NCBI GenBank assembly: GCA_028874175.1
Contig: JAPPLN010000050.1
Span: 1-57,795 of the forward strand
DNA from: Chloroflexota bacterium
Lineage (GTDB): Bacteria > Chloroflexota > UBA11872
Direction of reading: 5' to 3'
Length of the DNA stretch: 57,795 nt
Shown here: piece after piece, positions 9,334 through 17,470 of the stretch
Position numbering within the stretch: position 1 is the stretch's first letter
Layout: the number at the start of each line of letters is the position of its first letter
Translations under genes and position numbers: made by a program
Notes under the pieces: generated by a model
What the model saw: only the letters and a program-made list of their open reading frames with translations
What the model was told of the DNA's origin: nothing
Database searches by the model: none

Positions 9334-9816
9334 TCAGTCGCCGTTTGGTCCGAAGGTCGTCGCTTCCAGGTGCACGGCAACCTCGGTGAATCCCAGATCG
9401 CGCCAGAAGTCGATGCTGGCGGCCACCGTTGCGTTGGTCGGAACCGTAACGGCCATGCGCGTCACGCCAGCGTCGCGCAGCGTCCTCCGCATCTGTCGAA
9501 TCATGAAGGCACCCAACCCGTGACGGCGCGAATCGGGAGCGACCCACACCTCGGCCACGTGCGCCACGCCGCCGTCCAGGTGAAAGTTTGTGAGCGCCAG
9601 CGGGCGTCCATCGCGCTCATACATCCAGAGCCAGGTGGGGCGCTCTTCCAGCCGGCGTCGAATCCGTTCGGTATACAGCTCGTGCCACTCAAGGTGGCTG
9701 AGTTCGCTGGGAAAACTCTCGTTCCAGTAGGCCACCATGGCTGTGAGAAAGCGCTCCCAAAGCTCGCTCGAACTCTCGGCGTCCACACGCCGAATCTCGC
9801 TGGCTGACCAGTTCAT
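9334..9816 (-). CDS. GNAT family N-acetyltransferase
   Basis: This compact 160-residue GNAT fold would transfer an acetyl group from acetyl-CoA to an unknown amine. Motif A is clear: EVWVAPDSRRHGLGAFMI, with the R/Q-x-x-G-x-G/A pyrophosphate loop. It is followed by a TVPTNATVAASIDFWRDLGF motif B segment. The ATG at 9816 is preferred to the GTG at 9822, because AGGAG is nine bases before the ATG and only three before the GTG. It starts 13 nt after the tyrS stop and is probably co-transcribed with it. The substrate is unknown. Confidence 0.85.
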   Translation of the reverse strand: MNWSASEIRRVDAESSSELWERFLTAMVAYWNESFPSELSHLEWHELYTERIRRRLEERPTWLWMYERDGRPLALTNFHLDGGVAHVAEVWVAPDSRRHGLGAFMIRQMRRTLRDAGVTRMAVTVPTNATVAASIDFWRDLGFTEVAVHLEATTFGPNGD

Positions 9817-9828
9817 CCGCACCCGCTC

Positions 9829-11070
9829 CTAGTCTTCGTCAACCAGTACCCGGTGATAGCGCTTCTTGCCCGAGCGCAGCAACAGCTCTCCGCCCTGGAA
9901 GGCATCCGCGTCAAAGACGACATCTGGGCTGTTCACCCGCTGCTCGTTGGCATAGGCGCCGCCCTGGGTAATTAGCCGTCGCGCCGCTGAGCGGGACCCG
10001 GCGAGCCCGGTGGTCAGCAACAAATCTACAATTCCGAGTCCCGCCGCGAGCTGTTCTTGCGTGACGCGAGTCTGGGGCGCGGCAGCACTGGAGCCACCGT
10101 CGCGGCCAAAGAGCGCCCGCGCGCCATCGCGGGCGGCGGCGGCGGCCTCGTTCCCGTGGACCCGCGCGGTGATCTCGTAAGCCAGCCGCTCCTTGGCGGT
10201 ACGAATCTCGGCGCCACGCAGGGCGGCGAGCGCGCGGACTTCGTCCATCGGCAGCGGCGTCAGCAGGGCCAGCGTGCGCTCCACTGACGCGTCCTCGATG
10301 TTGATCCAGTACTGGTAGAAGTCGTAGGGCGAAGTCAGTTCCGGGTCCAGCCACAGCGCGCCACTGGCCGTCTTGCCCATCTTCTGGCCCGTGCTCGTCG
10401 TAAGCAGGGGGGTCACCAGGCCGAAGGCTTCTTCGCCCTCGATCCGCCGGATCAGGTCCACACCCGCCAGGATATTGGCCCACTGGTCGCTGCCTCCGAT
10501 CTGCAGGATGCAGCCGTGTTCCCGAAAGAGGTGCAGGAAGTCGTAGGCCTGCAGCAGACGGTAGTTGATTTCCACGAAATTCAGGCCTTGCCCGCTCTCC
10601 AGTCGTGCGCGGTAGGTTTCGGTCGCCAGGATTTCATTCACGCTGAAGTGCCGGCCGATATCGCGCAGGAACTCCAGATAACGGAGCTGGGTCAGCCACG
10701 CAGCGTTGTCCACGATCGCGACGTCGGCCTGCTCGTTCTCGAATAGGCGGTCGACCTGTTGACGAACTGCCCGAGTATTGGCGGCGACACGTTCCGCACT
10801 AAGGAGGTCGCGGGTTTCGGCCCGGTCGGTTGGATCGCCGATCAGTCCGGTTCCACCGCCCGCCAGGAGCACCGGGTGGTGACCAGCCTCGGCCAAGTGG
10901 GCGGCCAGCGCCAACGGAATCAGGTGGCCGGTGTGCAAGCTGGGCGCGGTGGGATCGAATCCGACATAGAACGTGCAGGGCCGCTCCAGGGCCGCCCGCA
11001 ACCCGTCCGTGTTGGAAACGGAATGGATGAATCCGCGCGTGGCGAGGGTCTGATAGAGCGATGTGTGCAT
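9829..11070 (-). CDS. tyrS: Tyrosyl-tRNA synthetase
   Basis: This class I synthetase charges tRNA-Tyr. The nucleotide-binding signature is HTGH at residues 46-49 (within PSLHTGHLIPL), and the KMSKS-like loop is KMGKT at residues 230-234. The tyrosine pocket segment GGSDQWANI lies near 192, and a C-terminal S4-type RNA-binding domain follows (GSRSAARRLITQGGAYAN). I set the start at the ATG at 11070, giving MHTSLYQTLATRGF, the normal family N-terminus and 413 residues. A 30-residue upstream extension has no counterpart. The 191 nt upstream of the start may be a leader, but no convincing T-box is visible. Confidence 0.96.
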   Translation of the reverse strand: MHTSLYQTLATRGFIHSVSNTDGLRAALERPCTFYVGFDPTAPSLHTGHLIPLALAAHLAEAGHHPVLLAGGGTGLIGDPTDRAETRDLLSAERVAANTRAVRQQVDRLFENEQADVAIVDNAAWLTQLRYLEFLRDIGRHFSVNEILATETYRARLESGQGLNFVEINYRLLQAYDFLHLFREHGCILQIGGSDQWANILAGVDLIRRIEGEEAFGLVTPLLTTSTGQKMGKTASGALWLDPELTSPYDFYQYWINIEDASVERTLALLTPLPMDEVRALAALRGAEIRTAKERLAYEITARVHGNEAAAAARDGARALFGRDGGSSAAAPQTRVTQEQLAAGLGIVDLLLTTGLAGSRSAARRLITQGGAYANEQRVNSPDVVFDADAFQGGELLLRSGKKRYHRVLVDED

Positions 11071-11261
11071 GGGGACTGTTTGGGGAGACCGCGTTGCTCC
11101 CGCTGCCAGGGGGCCACAGGCTTGCGGTCGGCGCGACCAGCCCAAGGCCTGCGAGGACAATGCCCTAACAGCTTACGACCAGAACGCCGACATTCTCAGC
11201 GGGCATTCCGGGTCCTGAACGCGACGCCGTCTTGCAGGCACGATGGCTTCGATGCCGGAGG

Positions 11262-12614
11262 CTATCCCTTGGCCCGGGCAGTTAGTGGCTTGTCGCAGGC
11301 CTCCTGGTACAGGAACTGCGCCAGTTTCTCGATGGCCGTGGAGCCCTCCACGTAGATCGAGGCCCGACTGGTCTCGATGCGGACCAATACGCTCGGGCGT
11401 GGCGGCACACCGTGGGCGTCTACGAGAGCGCGCCAAGTTTGGATCTCACGTGTAAGCGCCCGCACCTCCGCATCCAGGCAGCTCTGGCTGTCCTCACCAA
11501 GCTGGCCGCGCATGAAGTCTTCGAAATGCTGGAGTTCGTGCGCCAGCACCGCAGCGAGCGGGAGGGGGGCTTCATCGCGCAGGCTCGCGTTGATTCGAAT
11601 GCCGCTCGCGGCGTTATAGGTGCCCAGCACGCTTTCCGGCAGCACGTGGAACTCAATATCGAGTTGCGTGCTCGCGGCCAGCTCCAATGCCGTGGTATTC
11701 GCCTCCACCCCTTCCAACAGCGCCAGCGCGGTGCGCAGCCTGTGGCTGGACGTGTTGTAGGCGCGCGACGCCACCGCCGCCGGTGGCAGGTCGGCGTCAT
11801 CCGGCGGATCGAGCCGCACGTCCAGCACCGTTGCGTGATCAGGCGCGTGCGGTATGGCCAGCACCTCATCCGGCAGCGCCAAGTCCCGATAGATATCGCC
11901 CGCGTTGACCAGCACCACCGAGCCGACCGGCGGACCGCCGTCGGCTTGCTCAACCCAGTGTTGCAGCGCCGTCCGTTGGAATCGCTGAATGACGAACGGT
12001 CCCACACGCACGGGGCGCGACATCGGCAGTCCGTGGAACTCGATACTGGCGTCTTGGTTACCGAGTTGCAGCGGATTGTTGGCGAACGTCTCAGCGATAG
12101 CACGGTCGGTCATCCAGGCCAGCCGGGCCTGTTGCGCAAGGTTGGGCGAGAGGGGTGGCGGCGTTTCGGCATCGGGAATGTGGCGGGCGCGAAGTTCATC
12201 AGCGAATTCAATGCCATCCAGTAACTCGAAGATGTTGGCCATTCCCACCTGCTCGTCCGCGGGCGACCATTGAAGAAGCGCACGCTGTGTCAACTGGTAG
12301 GCGAATCCGCCGTCAGCGATCCACGGCCGGGAAACCGGTGGTCCGAGGGTTTCGGCGCCGCCGAAGCGTAGATACGCGTCGTAAAACGTGGGACCGTCCG
12401 CGTAGTTTCGAATGGCAAAGCCCAGGCCTTCGGCATCCGTCCGCTCGAAGAACGCACCGCCCCTAACCGGTGTGGCGTCCAGCGGGGGTGCGGCGGCGAG
12501 GCGCCCAACGCCCGCAGCAAGCCACGCGACCGCCAGGGTCAAGGCCATCACGCGGCAGACGGTGCGACGGCAGGGCAACGGCAACGGCCGGCTCCTCGTA
12601 GCCTCCGAGTGCAA
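11262..12614 (-). CDS. Secreted HExxH metallopeptidase-like protein with N-terminal LGFPVS-type domain
   Basis: A basic N-terminus and hydrophobic segment (residues 20-42, ending LAAAPP) make a signal peptide. Residues about 55-245 match the surface domain of the protein at 1654-3228, motif for motif: GLGFAIRNY, LGPPVSRPW, LAWMTDRAI, GLPMSRP and VIQRFQR. Residues 280-440 carry an H359-E360-L-Q-H363 zinc-peptidase-like motif inside LAAVLAHELQHFEDF. A further acidic motif, SCLDAEVRALTREIQTW, follows, and its Glu383 could be the third ligand. Family members that I recall have this 'HELQH ... SC..E.RAL' arrangement without known substrates. The gene is divergent from selD with only 42 nt between the two starts. 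Confidence 0.72.
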   Translation of the reverse strand: MHSEATRSRPLPLPCRRTVCRVMALTLAVAWLAAGVGRLAAAPPLDATPVRGGAFFERTDAEGLGFAIRNYADGPTFYDAYLRFGGAETLGPPVSRPWIADGGFAYQLTQRALLQWSPADEQVGMANIFELLDGIEFADELRARHIPDAETPPPLSPNLAQQARLAWMTDRAIAETFANNPLQLGNQDASIEFHGLPMSRPVRVGPFVIQRFQRTALQHWVEQADGGPPVGSVVLVNAGDIYRDLALPDEVLAIPHAPDHATVLDVRLDPPDDADLPPAAVASRAYNTSSHRLRTALALLEGVEANTTALELAASTQLDIEFHVLPESVLGTYNAASGIRINASLRDEAPLPLAAVLAHELQHFEDFMRGQLGEDSQSCLDAEVRALTREIQTWRALVDAHGVPPRPSVLVRIETSRASIYVEGSTAIEKLAQFLYQEACDKPLTARAKG

Positions 12615-12656
12615 GAACGGAGTTTGCGGACGGCGGCGTTACGCTACCGTTCAGGG

Positions 12657-13739
12657 ATGGATAGCGAACACACGCCGCTCAAACTTACCCGGTACGCGCA
12701 CGGCGCCGGCTGAGCTTGCAAGCTCAGCCCTGACGAGTTGGCGCACGTGTTGCGCCTGATGCCACCGATGGCCGCGCCCGACCTGCTGGTCGGGGGACAG
12801 GCCATGGACGACGCTGCCGTGTACCGCCTGCGCGACGACCTGGCCATTGCATTTACGACGGACGTCTTTACGCCGATCGTGGATGACGCCTATAGCTTTG
12901 GAGCCATTGCCGCCGCGAACGCCCTGAGCGACCTCTACGCCATGGGCGCTGCGCCAATACTGGCGCTCAACATTGTCGGCTGGCCGCGCGGAACGCTGCC
13001 CTTGGACCTGCTGGCCGAAGTGCAGCGCGGCGCCGCCGACAAGGTGCAGGAGGCCGGGGCGGTGATTGGAGGCGGACATTCGATTGACGATCCGGAGCCC
13101 AAGTTCGGTCTGGCGGTGCTGGGAACCGTTGATCCGGACGCCGTCAGCACGAACTCGGGAGCGCGTCCGGACGATCTGCTGGTGCTGACGAAGCCGTTGG
13201 GCACCGGGATCATCACGACCGCGGGCAAGTTCGACGCCGCCAGCGAGATCGCGCTGGAGGCCGCGATCGAGTCAATGACCACGCTCAATGCCGCCGCGGC
13301 CAGGGCCGCGAGCGATCACGGCGCGCACGCCGTAACCGACGTGACGGGCTACGGCCTGCTGGGTCACTTGCGCGAGATGCTGAACGCCAGCGGCGTCTCG
13401 GCCGAGGTTTACGCTGACGAAGTCCCGGCCCTGCCCGAGGTCTGGTCGCTGATTGCCGCGGATGAGGTGCCCGGCGGGACCGAGCGCAACCTGGCCTCGC
13501 TGGAAGGCGATGTTCGCTGGCATCCGGCGGTGGATCGGCCCGCGCGCGTTCTGCTGGCCGATGCGCAAACGAGCGGCGGGCTACTGATTGCCATTCCGCC
13601 CGAAGATGAAGCCGCCTTGCGGCAGGCCCTTGAGCGCGCCGGCGCGCCGGCGGCAGCCACCGTGGGCCGGATTACGGCGCGAGACACTAGCCTGATGTAC
13701 GTTCGACCGATGGACGCTGCGGACGACTTCGATGACTAA
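12657..13739 (+). CDS. selD: Selenide, water dikinase, itself a selenoprotein (UGA-encoded Sec19)
   Basis: SelD makes selenophosphate from selenide and ATP. A plain ORF call would start at 12738 and lose the active site. Reading from the ATG at 12657 through an in-frame TGA at 12711-12713 gives LTRYAHGAG-Sec-ACKLSP. This aligns with the family catalytic loop (YSHGAGCGCKISP in E. coli), where the first Cys is often selenocysteine. A hairpin suitable as a bacterial SECIS follows. The rest is standard: FTTDVFTPIVDD near residue 70, GGGHSIDDPEPKFGLAVLG, the VTDVTGYGLLGHL glycine-rich segment, and TSGGLL. Total length is 360 residues. The stop overlaps the ATG of the next gene by 8 nt. The start has no strong ribosome-binding site, so its exact position is less sure than the Sec codon. 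Confidence 0.93.
12711..12756 (+). promoter_or_regulatory. Sec UGA codon with candidate bacterial SECIS hairpin
   Basis: UGA at 12711-12713 is followed by a perfect 6-bp stem: GGCGCA at 12740-12745 pairs with TGCGCC at 12751-12756. The five-base loop is CGTGT (12746-12750). A G in the first two loop positions and a UGA-to-loop distance of about 33 nt match the known bacterial SECIS rule for SelB binding. A separate perfect 16-nt palindrome, TGAGCTTGCAAGCTCA (12711-12726), includes the UGA itself and could form an alternative structure. Confidence 0.75.
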
Positions 13740-14949
13740 GCGCTCGCCGCGCATTCTGCTCTACACCGGCAAGGGCGGCGTAGGAAAGACAAGCGTTGCC
13801 GCGGCAGCGGCGCTGCGCTGCGCCGACTCCGGCCTGCGTACCGTCGTGCTCAGCACTGACACCGCGCACAGCCTGGGCGACTCGCTGGATACTCAGCTGG
13901 GTCCGGTTCCCAAACCCGTAGTTGACAACCTGTGGGCGCAGGAATGCGACGTCTACTACAACCTGGAGACGTATTGGGGGACGGTGCAGAACTGGGTGGA
14001 AGCCGTGCTGACCTGGCGCGGCATGGACAACGTGCTGGCCGAGGAGATTGCCGTATTCCCCGGCATGGAAGAACTGGCCAACCTGCTCTGGGTCAATCGG
14101 CACGCTTCCTCAGGCGAATACGACGTGGTGGTGGTGGACTGCGCGCCCACCGGCGAGACCCTGCGGTTGCTGGCGTTTCCGGAAGTCGGCCGCTGGTGGC
14201 TGGACAAGCTGCTGCCGATCAACCGCCACCTGGCCCGCATGGTGCGGCCGATGGCCCGCCGCGTGACCGACCTGCCGCTACCCGAGGACGACGTGTTCGA
14301 GGCGATGACCGACCTGGTGGACGAACTGCAACAGCTGCACGACACCCTGACGGCCTCGAACACGACAACCGTGCGCCTAGTGGTGAATCCCGAGCGTATG
14401 GTGATCCGCGAGGCCCAGCGCAGCTACACCTACTTGACCCTGTACGACCACATCACCGACGCAGTGGTGGTGAACCGGGTGGTGCCGCAGGAGGCCGAGG
14501 GACGGTTCGCCGAAGAGCGACGCTCGATGCAGGCGCCATACCTACGCGACATCCATGCCATGTTCGATCCCATACCAATTCTGCGCGTCAGCCAGTTCTC
14601 GCACGAGGTGGTTGGCCTGGAGCGGTTGCGAACCATGGGCGCGCAGATGCATGCCACCTGTGAGCCGGCGGATCGGCTGATCGACTACAAGCCCTATGAA
14701 ATTGTGGAGGTGGACGGCGGCTTCGAGTTCCGCATTCCAGCACCGTTCCTGGAGAAGTCCGACGCGTCGCTCGTTCGCCGCGGCGATGAGTTGGTGATCC
14801 GCATGGGAGCGGCCCGCCGCAATATCGTGCTCCCGCGCGTGCTGGCTCGGATGACCCACAGCGGCGCCCGGCTGGAGGACGGCCAACTCCGCGTGCGGTT
14901 TTCGGCGCGCGAGCCAGCCGCGTCGGCCGCCAGGAGTCCCAGCGCCTAG
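13732..14949 (+). CDS. ArsA/Get3-type ATPase with C-terminal HSP20-like domain
   Basis: The N-terminal deviant Walker A, GKGGVGKT (residues 13-20), together with LSTDTAHSLGDSL and VVVVDCAPTGETLRLLAFPE, identifies the ArsA/GET3 ATPase family. The last 90 residues (FRIPAPFLEKSDASLVRRG, then RRNIVLPRVLARM) resemble the small heat-shock-like beta domain found at the C-terminus of many bacterial ArsA homologues. No arsB, arsC or arsR is nearby, so arsenite efflux is unlikely on context. Protein targeting or chaperone roles are the alternative. The ATG overlaps the selD stop by 8 nt, indicating translational coupling with selD. Confidence 0.87.
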   Translation: MTKRSPRILLYTGKGGVGKTSVAAAAALRCADSGLRTVVLSTDTAHSLGDSLDTQLGPVPKPVVDNLWAQECDVYYNLETYWGTVQNWVEAVLTWRGMDNVLAEEIAVFPGMEELANLLWVNRHASSGEYDVVVVDCAPTGETLRLLAFPEVGRWWLDKLLPINRHLARMVRPMARRVTDLPLPEDDVFEAMTDLVDELQQLHDTLTASNTTTVRLVVNPERMVIREAQRSYTYLTLYDHITDAVVVNRVVPQEAEGRFAEERRSMQAPYLRDIHAMFDPIPILRVSQFSHEVVGLERLRTMGAQMHATCEPADRLIDYKPYEIVEVDGGFEFRIPAPFLEKSDASLVRRGDELVIRMGAARRNIVLPRVLARMTHSGARLEDGQLRVRFSAREPAASAARSPSA

Positions 14950-14950
14950 C

Positions 14951-15547
14951 GTGCTGACGCCGTCGCGCCCGGCGCCAGCCCACGAAACCGCGGCGACCCG
15001 CGGCCTGGCCCGGCGAGTGATTTGGGGCCTGGGGGCCATGGTCACCCTGACCGAAATTGGGGTCGTCGGCTTCATGCTGGTGGCGGCCGCCAGCCCGCTG
15101 GACGCGCTCTACATGACGGTCGTCACGCCCAGCACCGTTGGGTACAACGAGATCGTTCCGCTTGACCAAAGCGGCCGGATTCTTGCGATAGCGCTCATCA
15201 TCGCCGGTATCAGCGCCATCGGATATACCGGCGCGGTTACGGTTGAGTATCTTGTCAGCGGTCATCTGCTCGCGCGCGTTGTCCAACGTCGCAAGGAGCA
15301 AGCACTGGCGGCCCTGCACGACCATTTCATCGTCTGCGGCTTCGGTCGAGTTGGCGACGGAATCGTGGAAAGCCTGCGCGAGGCGGGGCGCTCCGTGGTG
15401 ACCATCGAACAGCATGCCGAGCGTTGCGCGCGACGAGAAGATCCGCGCACACGACGTGCTCGTCATGATCGGGCCGCCCCCGAACGTGCAGCAGTTCGCG
15501 GAGCAGGCCGGCCGGTGAGCGCTCCCGCGTGGGCCAAGGTGCGATGA
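14951..15547 (+). pseudogene. Two-TM potassium channel/TrkA-N protein, internally deleted and frame-shifted
   Basis: Residues 20-100 hold two membrane segments around a pore loop, LYMTVVTPSTVGYNE, which resembles the TVGYG filter with Asn replacing Gly. The TrkA-N Rossmann start HFIVCGFGRVGDGIVESL follows. After VVTIEQHAE the frame turns into Arg-rich nonsense and stops at 15547. In the +1 frame, from about 15420 to the TGA at 15516, the sequence reads ARDEKIRAHDVLVMIGPPPN and onward, the typical end of a TrkA-C domain. So the middle, some 130-150 residues of NAD-binding and TrkA-C domain by comparison with about 340-residue relatives, has been deleted and the tail is out of frame. It sits 1 nt after the ArsA-like gene. 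An assembly error is the alternative. Confidence 0.7.
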
Positions 15548-15554
15548 TCAGCCC

Positions 15555-16895
15555 ATGAGCGCGATCTGCATTGTCGGAACCGGCTATGTGGGGCTCTCGG
15601 TGGGCGCTTGTTTCGCCGACCTGGGGCACGACGTGGCGTGCCTGGATATCGATGAGGCGAAGATCGCCGGGCTGTGCGCGGGGCGCGTGCCTATTTACGA
15701 GCCTGGCCTCGAGTCGCTGGTTGCGCGCAACGTCGCCGCCGGCCGGCTGACGTTTACCACCGACTATTCGGTCGCGGTGCCGGAGCGCGAGTTTGTGTTC
15801 ATCGCCGTGGACACGCCCACCGGCGCCGCCGGCGAGGCCAGCCTGCTGGCCGTGGACAGCGCGGCGGTGGCGCTGGCGCCCGTTCTCTCGGAGGGCGCGC
15901 TGATCGTGACCAAGAGCACCGTACCCATCGGAACCAGCGATCTGATCTCGCGCATCATTCATGAACATCGCGCAGACGGCGCACGCTTTCCGGTGGTATC
16001 CAATCCGGAGTTCCAGCGCGAAGGCACCGCGGTTCAGGATTTTCTGCACCCGGACCGGGTGGTCATTGGCTCGGCCGACGCCGCGGCCGCCGACCAGGTT
16101 GCGCAGTTGTATCGGTCGTTCGACTGTCCGGTCATCGTGACCGACCTGCGAACGGCCGAGATGATCAAGTACGCCTCCAATGCCTTTCTGGCTACGCGGA
16201 TCTCGTTCATCAACGAGATCGCGGCAATCTGCGAGGCGCTGGACGCCGACGTTGGGGTCGTGGCGCGCGGCATGGGGCTGGACGCGCGCGTTGGCCCGGC
16301 CTACCTGAACGCCGGGCTGGGGTGGGGCGGCAGTTGTTTTCCCAAGGACGTGCGCGCTCTCGAACACATGGGGTCGGTGCACGGGGCGCACCCACAGCTG
16401 CTGCGGGCGGTGATCGAGATCAATCGCGACGCGCGCCGATCGGCCGTCCGCAAGCTGCGCGAGGCTCTCGGCGGCCTGCGTGGGCGCGAGGTCGCGATTC
16501 TGGGTCTGTCCTTCAAGCCGAACACCGACGACGTGCGAGACGCGCCGGCGATCGAGATTGCCCATCTGCTGGCGGGCGAGGGCGCCTACGTTCGTGCCTA
16601 TGACCCGGTCGCTACCACCAAGGCGCGCGCTGTGCTCGGACGCTCAGTGGCGTTCGCGACCTCGGCGATCGAGGCCGCGACCGGAGCGGACGCTATTGTG
16701 CTGGCCACCGAGTGGAACGAGTTTCGCGAACTGGACTGGACGGCAGTGCGCGAGGCGATGCGCGGCGACGTGCTGGTGGACGGCCGCAATCTGTACGATC
16801 CAGCGCGTATGCACGAGCTCGGATTCCGCTATTTCGGCATGGGACGCCACACCGCAGCCGCCGAGAGCCAAGCGGCGCGCCTGCTCGCCGAATAA
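15555..16895 (+). CDS. ugd: UDP-glucose 6-dehydrogenase
   Basis: This NAD-dependent enzyme oxidises UDP-glucose twice to UDP-glucuronate for exopolysaccharide or glycan synthesis. The N-terminal Rossmann motif is VGTGYVGLSVGACFADLGH. The catalytic cysteine is Cys261 in GLGWGGSCFPKDVRAL. The central-domain lysine segment reads MIKYASNAFLA, and the C-terminal half has the second Rossmann fold (VAILGLSFKPNTDDVRDAPA). The length of 446 is normal for the family. It starts 8 nt after the channel remnant, and the remnant's original stop at 15516 would have given a 36-nt spacing. Cell-surface sugar genes occur elsewhere in the window (38.4-42.7 kb). Confidence 0.96.
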   Translation: MSAICIVGTGYVGLSVGACFADLGHDVACLDIDEAKIAGLCAGRVPIYEPGLESLVARNVAAGRLTFTTDYSVAVPEREFVFIAVDTPTGAAGEASLLAVDSAAVALAPVLSEGALIVTKSTVPIGTSDLISRIIHEHRADGARFPVVSNPEFQREGTAVQDFLHPDRVVIGSADAAAADQVAQLYRSFDCPVIVTDLRTAEMIKYASNAFLATRISFINEIAAICEALDADVGVVARGMGLDARVGPAYLNAGLGWGGSCFPKDVRALEHMGSVHGAHPQLLRAVIEINRDARRSAVRKLREALGGLRGREVAILGLSFKPNTDDVRDAPAIEIAHLLAGEGAYVRAYDPVATTKARAVLGRSVAFATSAIEAATGADAIVLATEWNEFRELDWTAVREAMRGDVLVDGRNLYDPARMHELGFRYFGMGRHTAAAESQAARLLAE

Positions 16896-16912
16896 GTGTG
16901 ATGGGCTGAGCC

Positions 16913-17326
16913 ATGCGGGACTCCGAAAGCACGTTCGCTCGCGGGGGCGAACTCCTGGCGGGCCTCCTGGTGGTGGCCTTTATCGTGTTCTTGCTGTGGG
17001 TTGTGCTGTTGCGACCGCGCGACGACGAGTCGCCCGGCGTGTCGGCGACGCCCACGCCCGCGACGGCGGTCACGCCGACCCCCGACGATCCAAACACGGC
17101 ATTCGACCAGGTCATCGCAACACCTACCCCGGAGCCCACGCCGACGAATACACCGATCCCCCGGCCCACGCCAACCCCAACCGCCACGGTTTACGTGGTA
17201 CAGCCCGGCGACACCCTCTCAGGGATTGCCGCACGCTTCAATGTGACGGTGGACGACCTGGTGGAGGCGAACCGAATTGTGGATCCGGACGCACTCCAGG
17301 TGGGACAGGAGATCACGATTCCCTAG
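16913..17326 (+). CDS. Membrane-anchored LysM domain protein with Thr-Pro linker
   Basis: Residues 14-33 form one transmembrane helix after a short cytoplasmic N-terminus. Residues 41-92 are a low-complexity Thr/Pro-rich stalk. Residues 93-137 are a single LysM domain, YVVQPGDTLSGIAARFNV...LVEANRI...LQVGQEITIP, which binds peptidoglycan-type N-acetylglucosamine glycans. No enzymatic domain follows, so it is probably a wall tether. Such TPTP linkers before LysM are common in Chloroflexota (family knowledge). It is 17 nt downstream of ugd and probably co-transcribed. Confidence 0.9.
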   Translation: MRDSESTFARGGELLAGLLVVAFIVFLLWVVLLRPRDDESPGVSATPTPATAVTPTPDDPNTAFDQVIATPTPEPTPTNTPIPRPTPTPTATVYVVQPGDTLSGIAARFNVTVDDLVEANRIVDPDALQVGQEITIP

Positions 17327-17378
17327 TCGCTGGGCGTCACGCGGTGGTTCGGCGTCGATCCACATAGAGGTAATGTCG

Positions 17379-17453
17379 CGACAATTTGTGGCGTCCGGGT
17401 TGGTCGATCAGGTTCGGAACAGCGGTCGGCGGACGTTTGTTCCCAAATTGTCG
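17379..17453. promoter_or_regulatory. Inverted-repeat operator candidate upstream of XRE gene
   Basis: CGACAATTTG at 17379-17388 is repeated as its exact reverse complement, CAAATTGTCG, at 17444-17453. The centres are 65 bp apart, about six helical turns. The right arm ends 17 nt before the GTG of the XRE-type regulator. The AT-rich arms stand out in this GC-rich region. A looping autoregulatory operator is an inference. Confidence 0.45.
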
Positions 17454-17470
17454 AAGGCGGGCTGCGGGCC

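Noticed and set aside
11071..11261. Possible T-box leader upstream of tyrS (GGGAGCAACGCGGTCTCCCC on the minus strand)
   Set aside because: It resembles the antiterminator core but lacks the TGGN bulge, and no Tyr specifier loop or terminator could be placed.
15420..15518. Programmed frameshift in the potassium channel gene
   Set aside because: A deletion is needed as well as a frame change because the middle of the NAD-binding/TrkA-C region is absent, so decay explains it better.
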